The notes beneath the pieces were generated by a model, which worked only from the letters and a program-made list of their open reading frames with translations, ran no database searches and was not told where the DNA came from. The position numbers were made by a program, and so were the translations under genes. This document shows positions 1 to 14,720 of a DNA stretch of 64,000 bases, piece after piece. Location of the stretch: the NCBI GenBank assembly GCA_036785705.1, contig JAWUZG010000056.1, positions 11,766,501-11,830,500 of the forward strand, read 5' to 3'. This stretch comes from Acanthornis magna (taxonomy: Eukaryota; Chordata; Aves; Passeriformes; Acanthizidae). Within the stretch, counting starts at the first letter, position 1, and each line of letters begins with the position of its first letter.

Positions 1-221
1 ATCTCTGTGCTGTGAGGGGGACTGATGGATGGTGCGGTTTTGGCTGAGGGATGAGGAGGAGGGGACATCTTGGGGACAGCCAAGGTCCTAAGCTGGCCTC
101 CAGCCAGGTCCTAAGGCTGGCCTCCCTCTCCTGCTCTGTCCCCAGACAAGAAACAAATGACCCCTAGTTCTGCTCCCTGGTTACTGTCTCTCTGTGATCC
201 TGATCTCCCCTGTGCCCCCAG

Positions 222-403
222 GCTGTGCTGTTCTCCTGGGCATGGAAGGAGGAGCCATCTCTGACGCCCAGCTCTCGGCATCCTCTGTCTACTATGGCTT
301 CCTTGGCCTCCAGCGCTGGGGGCCAGAGCTCGCCCGCCTCAACAACCATGGCATCGTCAATGCCTGGACCTCCAGCAACTACGACAAGAGCCCCTGGATC
401 CAG
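222..403 (+). CDS. MFGE8: MFGE8 exon, first discoidin domain, part 1
   Basis: The acceptor is the pyrimidine-rich tract ending CCCCCAG at 221 and the donor is CAG|GTACCT after 403. The exon begins with the last two bases of a Gly codon (phase 1) and ends in phase 0. It reads [11 protein letters not shown], then [19 protein letters not shown], and ends SPWIQ. This is the start of a discoidin jelly roll, with its opening Cys and the conserved PELARLN and NAWT segments. Confidence 0.93.
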
Positions 404-3400
404 GTACCTGCAGCAGGATTGGGAGTGCCAGCACAGAGAGCAGCCATGGCTGGTCTTGCGGTGCTGCTGTCACAGCAGGGTGATGTGTGTGGGGGCTAAA
501 TTGCTGCAGCAAGCTGCCACCCAGGGGCATCTTGGGATGTGCCTGGAGGAGGAAAGTCCATTGGAGGGAGCTGGGACCTGGGTTGATGATCCCTCTTGCT
601 CTGCCCACCATGGGATGCAAGGCTGGAGGGATGGAGGGCTTCCACCCCATGGAAGTTCAGCACCCTGGGCAGCCCCTATCCTTGTCCCAGTGCCCGCCCT
701 CTGACCCAGGCTTGGTGGTGCTGGTGGGTGCAAGGGCTGTGCACCCCATCCTCACTGTGCCCCGCTCATCCTCTTTTTCCCTCCACAGGCCAACCTGCTG
801 CGGAAGATGCGGCTGAGTGGGATCATCACTCAGGGCGCACGCCGCGTGGGGCAGCAGGAGTTTGTCCGTGCCTACAAAGTCGCCTACAGCCTGGACGGGC
901 GGGAGTTCACCTTCTTCAAGGATGAGAAGCAGAATGTAGACAAGGTGGGCTGCGATGCTCTGTGTAGGGCATGTCCCAGCTTCCTCCATCCAGTGGTGCT
1001 GGGGTGGCTGTGAGCTGCATCCCCATGTGTGGGAAAGTGCTTTTGACCTGGTGTAAACCCACGCTGGGAACTGATGGGAATTCTCCTAGCAGCGAGATGG
1101 CACAGGCAGTTCCAGCGCCGAGTAGTACTCCCTGCCTCTGTTTAATTGACCATAATAAGCATAACTGAAGAAGCAGCACTGACTTATTTAGGTCATTCAG
1201 ATAATATCTTTATCACTGACACACTGTGGGAACGGGGCTCGGTCCGGGAGTACTACTGAGCAGTTTGGATGGCTTGGTGCTGTATCTGCACCAAGCACCA
1301 GCTGACAGTGTCTCTCAAAGGAGGAATACTCATAGATTGCAGCACTCTCTACTCCCAGTTCTTTATGGCAAGTGTCTTCTGCTGGCTTTCTGAGCATCCA
1401 GGGAATGGTTGGGAGTATCTGCTTTGCTCTAAAAAAAAAGAAAAATTCCTCTTGTATCTTCAGCAGTGGAAAAAGTGCGTGAAAACACGATTTGACTCTA
1501 TTTATTGTGTTACAAAGAAAGAAGCGAGCCACCTCTGTGCTTACCGTGATTGGAGGAGCACTGTGGTAGCGGGAGGGAGTGGGTGTTGCTGCATGCGTGG
1601 CTCTGTGGGGGTGAGGACGAAGCGGGGAGTGTTGCAAAGCTCTGTTGACAGTGTTGGAGCTGCTGCAAGGTCATGCACTGTTCCAGGGCACAAAAGCAGA
1701 GCCAAGCTTCCCCCTCTGTGCTCTTTCGCCATTGGCAGTGCCGCGGTCTCTCCGTCTGCTGTGCAAGATACTTAGTGCAGGAGACTGTGGGAGAGCTGGG
1801 GCACTGAGCCCTGCTCGCTGTTGCAGGTTTTTGAGGGGAACGTGGACTATGGCACCATGCAGACCAACATGTTCAACCCTCCCATCACGGCCCAGTTCAT
1901 CCGCATCTACCCCGTCATGTGCCGCCGCGCCTGCACGCTGCGCTTCGAGCTCATCGGTTGCGAGATGAATGGTAAATGTCGGTGCCTCTCCCCTCCCCGG
2001 GGGCTGCAGGGCAGGTGGTGACACAGGGCAGGGCATCACCCCTTGGCCTGGTTCTGACCCCTCAGGACAAGGGATTTGCCAGTGCTTGTTTTCCCTCACA
2101 CTGATGCCTGAAAATACCCAGGGGTGCGTTTGGGGAACCCAAGCTGTTAATCCCATCGGCTCAGCCAGCTCGAGCTGCATTCTCACGCTGCTAACACCTT
2201 CCCAAGCCAGGAGTTTTTACTGTGCTCCCTCCCTGTCTGAGCTGTGAACCCGCTGCTTTTCCTGCCAGAGAGTTTGAAAAGCACCGGAGGATCAAAGTCC
2301 TCCAGGAAATGTAAGGAATCGTCAGCCTAAGCCCTTTCCCTGTGCCTCCTGCATTCCTGCCCTGCGGCACATCCCTGGGAACTGAGTGGGGTTCGCGTGC
2401 TGGTGTGGGAGTGGGATGCTGTGGGGGCTTGGGTCCCGTCCTGCTGCTGTGTGGGTGTGGTGCCATCTGTGCTTTTGGCTGGGGATGCCTTTGCGTTGCT
2501 CTTTTCACATCCTCCTCTGCCTCCTGCCAAAGCTTTCTGTGTTCCGGGCTGGGCTGTGCTGTGCTGCGGGGACATCCACTCATCCCTGCAGCAGGAGGCA
2601 CTGTGAGCCAGGGAATAGCTGGGAGCTGAAAATCCCGGGAAAAGGCAGCCCTGCGCCTCTGCTGAGCATTTCCCTGCCTGACCCTGATGCTGCTCTGGGC
2701 AGTGGAAACGTGAGAATATGAGGATAGTTTCTGACAGGGCTGCGCGGTTTTGCTTTGCGTCGGTGCGGTTGTCTCTTTCCTTTTCACTGCCTGTGTAAAC
2801 TGTTGTGTTACAGTGTATTTCAACACGGCAGGTTGCTCGGAGCCTCTGGGCATGAAATCCCGCCTCATCTCCGACCAGCAGATCACAGCTTCCAGTGTCT
2901 TCAAGACCTGGGGCATCGATGCCTTTACCTGGCACCCTCATTACGCTCGCCTGGACATGACAGGCAAAACCAACGCCTGGACAGCCCTGCGCAATGACCA
3001 GTCCGAGTGGCTGCAGGTGGGTCTCCGGTCTCTGAAACCTCATGTCACCTCACCAGCTCCTCCAGCTGTGCCCAGGGCCACCTCCTGTTTCAGGGTAGCC
3101 AGGTTGGTGTAGCTGAAGCCTTGCTGTGCTCTCCCTGAGCAGGGATCACAGGGACAGGGCAGGATGGAACTGCAGCTGCCTGTCCCAGATCCTGGAGCTC
3201 TGGAACAGAATCAGTGCCCATAGGGAGAAGGTGGTGCCATAGCTGCACCTTCTTTTGTGGTGCATCAAGCCTACAGCACCCCAGTTCTGCCTCACCCCCT
3301 GAGGAAATGCCATACCAGCCTGGGGTGACCGTCCCACCACCCTCTGGCTGCCCAGAACACCGTGTTTCTGTTTTGCAGGAAAAAATCAGGCTTGCTTTTC

Positions 3401-4841
3401 TCTTCCCAGTCTGGAATAGAAACAAATAGTTTTGAAATTTCCTTCTCAGTTTCCTTTCCTCCCCTGTTTTTGTACTTTTCACATGATTCCATGACATAAT
3501 AGGACAAAGCAGTTTAGATATTTGTCCCGCTTTTTATTTGGGAAATGATTAAAAGCAGCTGCCTCACAACTCTAAATAAACCAGCTTATCGAGACGTCGG
3601 CTGATGACAGGGTCGGGATGACACGCTGAGCTGGGCTGTTGCACCACAGATTGCTGTTTGTGTATAGATTTACATGTGCACTCAGGATTTACATGTATTG
3701 TATAGCTGAAACTGCCCTCCATGAGCGTAAAAAAAGAACTAAAATAATGAGGCTTTCGGCTTCTTTGGTGGTTTACCCTGTAACGTGCCAGCAGCAGTAA
3801 AAACACAGTGTGGCAGAGTAAAGAGAATAGAAACCATCTCACTTAGAACCCAAATGTCAGATTGTGTTGAACTGCATGTTTTCTCTGCCAGAATTACTTA
3901 CCAGTGAAAATGCATTTCCTCTGTGATTCCTGTATATTCTTTGAATTGAGATTTTTTGGTGTCCTTCCCACATTGACGTTTCCGGCAAAAAATGTGGAGG
4001 TGGCAGGGATGGGCAAGGGAGCTGAGATGGGTTTGTGCCCACTTTTGCTTGCTTTGAGGGATGCTGTGAGTATTGAAGGATCAAATATTTAACAGTCATG
4101 TTTTATGAGTTGTCTGGCATTGGTGTGGGGGTCAAGTGGTGTTTTATCCGTTCTTGACCCCTGAGGCCCAGCTCTTCCCAGCTGCCTCTGGAGCACACAG
4201 GGTGCTGTAGGGTGGGAGCATTGCTCCTTCAAGGAGCTGTGACGAGCCTTGTCTCTGCCAGATTGACCTCCGGGACCAGAAGAAGGTGACAGGCATCATC
4301 ACGCAAGGAGCCCGTGACTTTGGGCACATCCAGTATGTGGCAGCTTACAAGGTGGCCTACAGTGACAACGGCACGTCCTGGACCCTGTACCGGGATGCCC
4401 AGATGAACAGCACCAAGGTGGGTGTGGGGAGGCCACGGTGACTTCCTGGGGCTCAGGGATGCCACGGTGGGGAGTGGTAGGTGGTGGGGGTGAGGTCCCA
4501 GAATCACAGAATATGCTGAGTTGGAAGGTCCCCACAAGGATCATTGAGTCCAACTCCTGGCCCTGCACAGGACACCCCAAGAGTCACACCGTGTGCCTGA
4601 GAGTGTTGTCCAAGTGTTTCTTGAACTCTGTCCTCTCGGTGCTGTGACCTATGCCCTGGGGGTCCCGGCAGCACTGACACCCACCTTTCTCCTCTAGATC
4701 TTCCATGGCAACAGTGACAACTACTCACACAAGAAGAACGTGTTCGATGTGCCCTTCTACGCCCGCTTTGTCCGCATCCTGCCCGTGGCCTGGCACAACC
4801 GCATCACCCTGCGCGTGGAGCTGCTGGGCTGCGATGAGTAG
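222..4841 (+). CDS. MFGE8: MFGE8 (lactadherin), 3' six coding exons, 5'-truncated by window
   Basis: Six exons join in frame: 222-403, 789-944, 1827-1971, 2832-3016, 4262-4417 and 4698-4841. They encode the last 322 residues and a TAG stop. The product has two consecutive discoidin (F5/8C) domains, each opening and closing with Cys (GCA...IGC and GCS...LGC). In this family these domains bind phosphatidylserine on apoptotic cells and vesicles. Exon sizes mirror between the domains (182/156/145 and 185/156/144), as expected from domain duplication. The sequence follows mammalian MFGE8 closely, for example [20 protein letters not shown] and [11 protein letters not shown]. The signal peptide and EGF domains, including the integrin-binding RGD, must lie left of the window. 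EDIL3 is the main alternative, but HAPLN3 and ACAN next door match the human MFGE8 locus. Confidence 0.95.
404..788 (+). other. MFGE8: MFGE8 intron
   Basis: A 385-base GT-AG intron between the first two discoidin-1 exons. It is GC-rich unique sequence. I see no repeat, RNA gene or exon-like reading frame in it. Confidence 0.85.
789..944 (+). CDS. MFGE8: MFGE8 exon, first discoidin domain, part 2
   Basis: The acceptor is CCACAG at 788 and the donor is AAG|GTGGGC after 944. It holds 52 whole codons in phase 0, reading [19 protein letters not shown] and ending QNVDK. The GIITQGA core strand is a discoidin hallmark and recurs in the fifth exon of the window. Confidence 0.94.
945..1826 (+). other. 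MFGE8: MFGE8 intron
   Basis: An 882-base GT-AG intron. It holds a short A-run near 1431. I recognise no repeat family and no coding exon. Confidence 0.85.
1827..1971 (+). CDS. MFGE8: MFGE8 exon, end of first discoidin domain
   Basis: The acceptor is TTGCAG at 1826 and the donor is AATG|GTAAAT after 1971 (phase 1). It reads [16 protein letters not shown] and ends [13 protein letters not shown]. The closing Cys of the C1 domain is in IGC. The extra Cys pair in MCRRACTLR matches the mammalian TSCHTACTLR segment. Confidence 0.94.
1972..2831 (+). other. MFGE8: MFGE8 intron
   Basis: An 860-base GT-AG intron of GC-rich unique sequence separating the two discoidin domains. I see nothing else in it. 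Confidence 0.85.
2832..3016 (+). CDS. MFGE8: MFGE8 exon, second discoidin domain, part 1
   Basis: The acceptor is CGGCAG at 2831 and the donor is CTGCAG|GTGGGT after 3016. It enters in phase 1 and leaves in phase 0. It reads [19 protein letters not shown] and ends SEWLQ. The second domain's opening Cys and the QITASS and HPHYARLD segments match MFGE8 C2, the main lipid-binding domain of the family. Confidence 0.94.
3017..4261 (+). other. MFGE8: MFGE8 intron
   Basis: A 1245-base GT-AG intron. It is AT-richer in the middle (about 3520-3960) than the flanks. I recognise no repeat family, RNA gene or alternative exon. Confidence 0.8.
4262..4417 (+). CDS. MFGE8: MFGE8 exon, second discoidin domain, part 2
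   Basis: The acceptor is CTGCCAG at 4261 and the donor is ACCAAG|GTGGGT after 4417. It has 52 codons in phase 0: [19 protein letters not shown] and so on. Its length equals that of the matching exon in the first discoidin domain (156 bases). The segment NGTSWTLY contains an N-glycosylation sequon, NGT. Confidence 0.95.
4498..4655 (-). mobile_element. CR1 retroposon 3' tail in MFGE8 intron
   Basis: On the plus strand the segment begins AATCACAGAATATGCTGAG, runs through TTGGAAGGTCC and ATTGAGTCCAACTCC, and continues to about GTGCTGTGACC. This is the reverse complement of a CR1 3' end, so the element's sense strand is minus. It lies in the 280-base intron between the last two MFGE8 exons. No reverse-transcriptase part remains, so it is a typical 5'-truncated bird CR1 copy. 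Confidence 0.85.
4698..4841 (+). CDS. MFGE8: MFGE8 last coding exon
   Basis: The acceptor is CCTCTAG at 4697 and the stop TAG is at 4839-4841. It reads [19 protein letters not shown] and ends VELLGCDE. The C-terminal PVAWHNR segment and final LGC are diagnostic of the MFGE8 C2 end. The protein stops two residues after the closing Cys. Confidence 0.95.
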   Translation: MFHGNSDNYSHKKNVFDVPFYARFVRILPVAWHNRITLRVELLGCDE

Positions 4842-6105
4842 GCACGGGGAGGAAGGACGGGGCTGCTCTTCCCCGCTGCCCGGCCTGCACCCTGCCCACC
4901 CCTGCCCGCTCCTGCTCTGACCTCACGCCCCCCTCTCCGTGTCCCCACACTCAGGAGGCGGCCGAGAGGGCTCCCCTGCCCCGCGTTGGTGCTGGGGCTG
5001 CAGCACTGCACTTTACGGGGCCCTTGCAGGTGGGATGTGGGGATGGCTCCTGCCCTTTTGCTGCTCCAGCCAGGGCTGAGACCCCCTCCTGCAAAGGGGG
5101 CTTTCTCGGGGACACCATCCTGCAAATGGGGCCTTGCTGGGGTACTCTGTCCTTCAACCAGAGTTTGGCTTTATCTTCTCAGCTAAGCCTGGGGACAAAT
5201 TTTCTCCCCCTTCTCGCTTCTGCTTCCAGCAGAGAGGCTGCAGCCAGTGGCAGTCCCTTGCCTGAACTGGGTCTCGGGGCTCAGCAGTTTTTAGGGTCTT
5301 AGGGCAGGCACCCCTGGCTTGCAGCCTCCAACGTCCCTCCTGCTCCCTGCTTGTCTGCAAGCAGGGGCTCTGAAAATCCTCTGAAAAAACTCAGCTGTTG
5401 TCCCCTGCCCATTTTGCCAGGCCCTGGGTCTCCTTGCCTGCGATGTCAGCACCACATAGTGTGAGGGGAGTGATGAGATGGCTCCTGTCAAGAGGCACCA
5501 GATCCCCGCTGATGGTGGCTCTATCTGCTGGGCACTCTGGCAGGTGCCACAGCTGGCATTTTGGCAGGCACTGCCCATTCCCCTTCCTGGGATGCCAGCT
5601 CCAGCTTCTCCCAAGTCTCAGCACTGCCATCATCCCCAGCTTAGTGCAGTTCGGGGTGCCTGGAGGTCCCTTGTCCTCAGAGCCCAGTGGTGACAAAGGG
5701 GACTGTGATCTGGTAGCGGGGAGCGTTGGTTTGTAGCCAAAGGGATGTGGAGAAAAGATGGGAAAGGTGGTAGTTAAACCACCCAAATGCAGCAGGCAGA
5801 GAGCTGTGTCATGACCCTTTTTGTAACCTGATTTTTTTCCCTTTACATGGGGTGGAGGGGAGCCTCTTGCGATGCTCGAGCCCTCGGGATTAGCAGTAGG
5901 AGATGAGTGAGACCCAGATGGGAGCACGGGCAGCCTGTCCTGGGCTGGCAGCAATGCTTCCCCTGCCTGCTGGGATGTGAAGCAGCCATGGGGCTGGGCT
6001 GGCAGTGGGTTTGCTTTGGCAAGGGCTGAGGGAGCCCGGGTGGGATGGCAGTGATGGCCCCACTCTGGGGTGTCTCTGACAGTATTAAAAACAGCTAAAA
6101 CTTTG
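4842..6105 (+). other. MFGE8: Probable MFGE8 3' UTR
   Basis: Noncoding sequence runs from the MFGE8 stop to the first convincing poly(A) signal at 6084. Its length of about 1.26 kb is inferred from that signal alone. No other coding feature is seen here. Confidence 0.5.
6084..6089 (+). promoter_or_regulatory. MFGE8: Candidate poly(A) signal of MFGE8
   Basis: ATTAAA, the common variant hexamer, is followed about 15-30 bases downstream by a G/T-rich stretch (GGGGGTGTTGGCTTGT). It is the first such pairing I found after the MFGE8 stop. Confidence 0.45.
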
Positions 6106-6933
6106 GGGGTGTTGGCTTGTCCGCTCTGTGCCTCCCCGAAGGCCATCTGCCAAAGCCTGGGAGGTCTGGTGATCCCCTAGGATTCCCTCTGAGCCCCTCA
6201 ACTCCTCCATCCTGGGGGGGTTGCCAGCTGCTGTGCCCACACCTCTCCTGCCTTCACAGACCCTTCTAGCTCCCTTCCCTGCCTGAAAAACAGGGTATCT
6301 CAGGGCTTTGTGTGCATCTTTCCCACTGCCTCCACCCTGTCGCAGCTGCTGGAGACTGTGCTCGCAGCTGGCCAGGCGCGGCGGGATGGGAAGCCTCTAT
6401 CAGCACCCCACACCCTGTGTCTCCTCCTTTGGCTTTGATCCTGGAGCAAATCTCCCAGCTTGGAGCTGGATCGGCTCTTACACCCAAGTGCACTCCCAGG
6501 GCTGGAGGGAGCTGTGAATGTTGTGAGGACTGCCTGCGGGGATGTTCCCAGCAGAGCCCTCTTGGGGAGGGCTGGGGCATGGATGCTGCTGGAGCAGGAT
6601 CTCCCTGCACTGAGGATGTGATCCCACGTGGGGAAAGAGCACTGAGGAACAGGACAGAGTTTTGCTCATCTCCAGAATCTGCGATGCTGGGCAGAGACCC
6701 CTGAGGTTGGCATGAATGACCAAGAGTCACCTGTGTCCTACCATAGCTCTCTGTCCCTGCAGCTCTGGACAATCTTCCTGCACCTCCCTGCTGCCAGCAG
6801 TGCCCTACTTGGTCAGGCATCCCCTCCTTGGGCCTTGCCCATGGGAGCTGGGCTCATGCCTGGCCCTGTGGGTGCCAGCCCTGCACGCCAGAGGAGCTGG
6901 GGTTCTGCTTGCAGAGACCGGGCTGAGTTCATT

Positions 6934-6966
6934 GTGGCTGTGGCTGTGGCTGCAGCTGCAGCTGCT
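6934..6966. repeat. GTGGCT / GCAGCT microsatellite
   Basis: Short tandem run of GTGGCT-type units passing into GCAGCT units. It is imperfect, about 33 bases long and intergenic. Confidence 0.7.
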
Positions 6967-8389
6967 TGGTGACAAATAGCAGCTACAGCTAGAGCCAGGG
7001 ACAGGGGGACAGTCTGCCCGGTTCACCTCCAGACATGCCACCCTTATCATCGGGAAGCTGAGGCAGAGATAAGAGCAGTTCGCTTTGAGTCCAGCCAAGA
7101 AAGCCATGAGCCAGGGAAATGGCAGAGGCTCCGTGAGGAGGGTGATGGGAGCAGATGCTGCACATCAGAGCAAGGGATGCATCCTCAGCCCCCGGCTCCT
7201 GCTTCCCCCTACCCATTACTACCCCCCAAGAAAACCCCTCTGACGGATGCTGAGGCCTTTCCCAGCCCTGTGGCATTTCCTTCATCCCCCGGAGTCCCAG
7301 GATGGGGGGATTGGGAGAGCCAGGGTGCCCTCCCCACCACGCACAGCCCCTGTCCCTACCCCTTGGATGCTCTTCCTGGACGTGGCTGGGCTGCTGGGAC
7401 AGCAGGAAGGCCGGGATGGCCGGCACGGTGCAGCACCCTGCTGCCTGCTGACTCGGCTGCCGGTGCTGCCAGCTGTTGTGAGCCGGTTCCTCAGGAAGCA
7501 GCCGTCGGGGAGAGCATCCTCTCGCCGCCACCCGGAAAGCCCAGCACAGATCACAACCTCCTCCATCCCACCAGGAATGTGAGTGTTCCTGCTGGAATCA
7601 TCCTGTGCAAGCAGCGTTTCATGGTCAAATCTCTCTGGTGAGGACACAGCAGAGCTGTCAGATGCTAACTTTGAGGCGGGGAAGACAGGGATGACACTTT
7701 TATGGCTCTTGTTCAGCCAAATGCTCAGCCAGCTCTAGACACGTGCCCTAAACATGTGCTCCCAGGTCAGAGCTACCCTGACCCTGCACAGCTTTGCACA
7801 ACCTGAAACCTGTAGTCACACCCAGGGTACCTCTCAGGGAACAGAAAACAAAACCGGTGAGAAGTGGGAAGGAATGAAGGAGATTCCTTCTTCCTCAGGG
7901 ACTACTGGTGGCCAAATCCTTCCCCATGCATGCCCCCTGGTCCCCAGGAGGAGATGGAGAAATCATTGGCCGCATCCAGATAAGAGTTGTGGCCTAAGGT
8001 GAGCCAGGAGCTGTTGCTAAAAAGAGGTGCCTAAAAGCATCCCTATCCCCTTCCCTGCTGCCCTCCCCCTCCTCTGACCAGGCAGAGGATGACTGCTGTG
8101 GTGCAGGCAGCGCAGGACCCTGGGTCTCGTTCCTCAGCTCAGGAACAATGGGATAGCCATGCCAGAGAGCAGCGTGACCCGACAGGGCTGTCTGTCTGTC
8201 TGCACAGCCCGGGGGTGGAGGGAACCATCCCAATTGCTGGATCACTAGAACAACTTGGGCGAGCAACTGCAGCAGGGCACTGGTGACCAGGCTGCAGCTG
8301 GGACACCATCCCACCACCTCCTCCGGCCAGGGGGCAGGGCTGGGGCTAGCAGCGACCCTCGGCCAGGATGCAGGCAGTGCAGTGACCCC

Positions 8390-8960
8390 GTGCCGGAAGA
8401 TGTAATTGTCCCTGCATTGTGGGCTGCGGGACAGGCTGCTCCGGGCGGGCGAGCAGGCGGCGTGCCCGGCCGTCACACTCCCGTGTCCCTGGGCAGCCCG
8501 GCTCCGCTGTGCCTCCTCGGGGAGGGCTGGCAGGGCTGCTGGGTGTGCAGGGGAAGGAGAACAAGGCAGAGCAGTGCCTCCGGACCCCGGGTCCCCCAAG
8601 CATCGCTGGTTGGGGGTTCCCACGGGGGCACGGGCTGCCGTGCCGGCGCTGGCGGCAGATAACGCCGTTTCCTCGCTGGCTGCTCCCTATCAGCGTGGCG
8701 GCGACGGGCAGACACGATCGCACCCCGAGCGCTCCTCGCTGGCCGCTGTCGGGAAGGGCTCCTGGTCCCCTTCACCCCGCAGCCAGCCTCGGGCCGTTTA
8801 TTTTTACACGGGTTGTTTTCTTTCCGGCTTGAAGCCATCCTGCACGGCGGCAAGGGCTGGACCGGGGCCCCCACGCCTCATTTCCTTGCCATAAAACAAC
8901 AAAGTGGGGGGTGAAGCAGCGCTCTGGGCTGCGACAGCGGGTCGATGGGTCAGGGCACAC
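8390..8960. promoter_or_regulatory. CpG-rich segment, candidate regulatory element
   Basis: This stretch has visibly more CpG than its surroundings, for example GGGCGGGCGAGCAGGCGGCG near 8440 and CGTGGCGGCGACGGGC near 8695. It also contains AAACAACAAAGTGG near 8895, which includes a SOX-type AACAAAG. It could be an upstream promoter or enhancer of HAPLN3, or an unlinked CpG island. No coding exon is evident. Confidence 0.35.
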
Positions 8961-9736
8961 GCCGCATCGTGGTTCCTCCGTGTGTTTGGCCCCTCTGTCC
9001 GCCCCATGACCGGCATCCCCTGGCGGTGCCGCCGCCGTGCTGCCCTTCCTGAGGACTCCATCTGGGGATCTTGGAGCTGAGTCTGCATGTCCGTGTGCCA
9101 GCGGGAGCTGGCATGGAGGGCATCACCCAAGTTTAGGGATGATGCCCCCTCACATGGGTGCAGCTGGGCACCCCAGAGGTTTTGCTCTGGTTTCTGTGCC
9201 TCTGCTTTGTCCCCATAGCCCCAAGCAGAGCCTGCAGAGGCTGAACCCCACAGCTCAGCTGTCCTTCCTGAATTCCAGAGCAGGCAGGCTCTGCCTGCAC
9301 ATTCTGGGCACAGATCACTCTGTGCCACAGCCCACCTGTCCCAAGCTGCTTGTGCCTGGGATGCTCCTGCCACATTCGTGTTGGACATCACCTTAGTCTG
9401 GGGACTGTGGCTAGTTCCCTTCAGTGGGATGTGGGACAAGGGATATCTGCTTTTCCCTGGCACTGTGGCTTCACCAGGATTTTGCACAGAACATCACAGG
9501 ATCCCACAAGCCCTAACAGGGCATGTTGCTCCCCACTGCTGCCCCTTCCAAGTCGGGGGCAGTGCAGGCAGCTGGCACACCACAAATGAGGTGTGTGAAC
9601 AGTGTGTGGGCACCATGTGGGCAGTGTGTGCATGCTCGGTGAGGCTATCACCCAGGCATGGTGGGCAGGCGGGGGGCCGGGGGCACCCACCCCAGCTCCA
9701 GGCTGCGAGCAGGGGGTTGGGAAAGGCGTGTGTTTC

Positions 9737-9747
9737 CCTTTAAGAGG
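9737..9747 (+). promoter_or_regulatory. HAPLN3: TATA-like element before candidate HAPLN3 exon 1
   Basis: CCTTTAAGAGG lies about 30 bases before an initiator-like TCAGCC around 9768. It sits upstream of a region ending in a strong splice donor at 9851. Weak alone; suggestive in this context. Confidence 0.3.
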
Positions 9748-9764
9748 CAGGCCCTGGAGCTGCT

Positions 9765-9850
9765 TCCTCTCAGCCCTGCAAGAGCCCTAAACACAGTGCA
9801 TCTGCCTGCAGCCTGCCTGCACGCCTGCCCGCAGCCTGCCCGCAACCAGC
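9765..9850 (+). other. HAPLN3: Candidate HAPLN3 noncoding exon 1
   Basis: GC-rich segment with CCTGCCTGC-type repeats ending CCAGC|GTGAGT, a good donor at 9851. The first coding exon of HAPLN3 opens with a real acceptor at 11400-11401, so an upstream noncoding exon must exist. This is the best candidate I see. The 5' end is only approximate. Confidence 0.4.
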
Positions 9851-11401
9851 GTGAGTAGGGCTTGGCCCCAGTGCCGGGACTGGGGAGGGCTGGCACCCCG
9901 GGGCGGTGGGCACCCTGCTTGCCGTGGAGGGCAGGGGGGGGATGGCATTGCCATGGAGTGAGCTGGGCATCACTGCAGAAGGTGCCAGGCATCGCTGTGC
10001 TGGGTGCTGCAGCACGATGCTCGTGGCACAGCAGTCGAGAACGCTGGGCCCGCTGCACATCACTGCAGCGCTGGCTTCTGGGGGGTCACCAGCCACTGGG
10101 GTACAGGGGGACCAGGGCTGGTGCCCTGCAAACCGAGGTGTGAAGCTGCCGTGCCTCGAGCCCACCGTGCGGCGCGTGGGCAGCACGTGGCGGTGTCCCC
10201 GCGGCGCCGGTGCCAGCAGTGCCGCGCTGCTGCGCCAGCTCCCGGGGCTGTGCTGCAGCTCCCGCGGGAGCACCCTGCACCCTCGGGCAGCGGCTCTGCT
10301 GGCCCCGGTGCGTGGCGAATGTGGGCTGCACGCCGCGGTGGGCAGTGGCACTGACTGCCGAGGAGAGTCCGGGATGGAGCAACCTGTGGTGAGAGCGGCT
10401 GGTTTCACGCCCTGGACCCCGGAGAGCACCACCGTACCCCGTACGGGACTCTTCCGGGGTTGAGCATCTGCTCTCTCACAGCCCCCTGGCCCGGGGTGCG
10501 TTTGCAGGCGTTTTTAAGCCTTGCCTAGCAGGGCACAGATGTCAGACACCCCCCGGTGTTGGAAGGGGTCTGCCGGAGGCTTGCCGGGTGCCGGGCCCCC
10601 TCTGCCGGCTCCGGGAATGCTCACAAGTAGCCAATTCTGCTGGTAGCACCCTGGGTGAGCCCCGTGCAGGGCACCCTTTGGCGTCCTGGCCCCCAGAGCT
10701 CTGGGCAGTGCACATTTCTGGTTCTGTGGGGCAGCCAGGCTGCCCCCACCCATGGGACGTGCTTTGGGAGCCAAATGTGTTGCATGGGGTCGGTGCTAGC
10801 CCTGTCTGTGGGGCAGAGCGGCAGCTCCGTGTTGGACTCGGGGGTGCTTGGCCAGGAGGATGGAGAGTGCTGCCGGGCTTTGTCCGCAGCCGGGGCAGGG
10901 GAGGCAGCCCAAGCTCCCTCCTTGGTCGGGCTGCATGCTCGGCTGCCTCTGTAAACGGAGCTTGCTGCTTTACAGTGGGGCTCAGCCACTTCTCTCCCCC
11001 TGCACCCCTACATGATGTTTTCCCAGTGCTCCCTGTTCAAAGGACACCCTGGGTTCCCGTTTCTCCAGCTGCCCTGTCCCCAGCTTGGTCTCAGCACTCT
11101 CCTGCGGGCCAGGCCCTCCCCGCATTGGGTCCCCCCACAATGGGCAGCAGCAGTGAATGTGGTGTGAGTCAGGTGGGAGATGAGGATGGAGGGGACTGGG
11201 AGCCCCAGTTTTGGGATGGGTCTGGGGGCACGGCTCAGGTTGCCTGCACTCTCCCCTGTGGGTAGGTGAGCTGCTCTGCTGGCTCTTCCCACCCCCCTCC
11301 TTGCACCCCTGGTATTGTGCCTGCTTGGCATCGCTGCCAGGCAGTGCCAGCTTTCTCCTGGCTGCTTGGGGGTGTAACAGCAGCCCTCTCCCCCTCTGCA
11401 G
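9851..11401 (+). other. HAPLN3: HAPLN3 intron 1 (if exon 1 is right)
   Basis: About 1.55 kb of GC-rich DNA ending in the acceptor CCCCTCTGCAG. A CpG-dense stretch lies at about 10140-10350 (for example CCGCGGCGCCGG) and could be part of the promoter or an alternative first exon. No repeat or coding exon is recognised. Confidence 0.45.
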
Positions 11402-11434
11402 CCCGGGCTCAGGGTTCGGCCTCACTTCCCAGCC

Positions 11435-14720
<3,286 letters not shown>

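Larger units (their letters stand above)
6106..9730. other. Intergenic region between MFGE8 and HAPLN3
   Basis: About 3.6 kb of GC-rich DNA without a recognisable coding exon. Reading frames here have no family resemblance and no convincing splice-site pairing. It holds a short CTG/CAG-type microsatellite at 6934-6966 and a CpG-rich stretch at about 8.39-8.96 kb, both listed separately. Confidence 0.6.
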
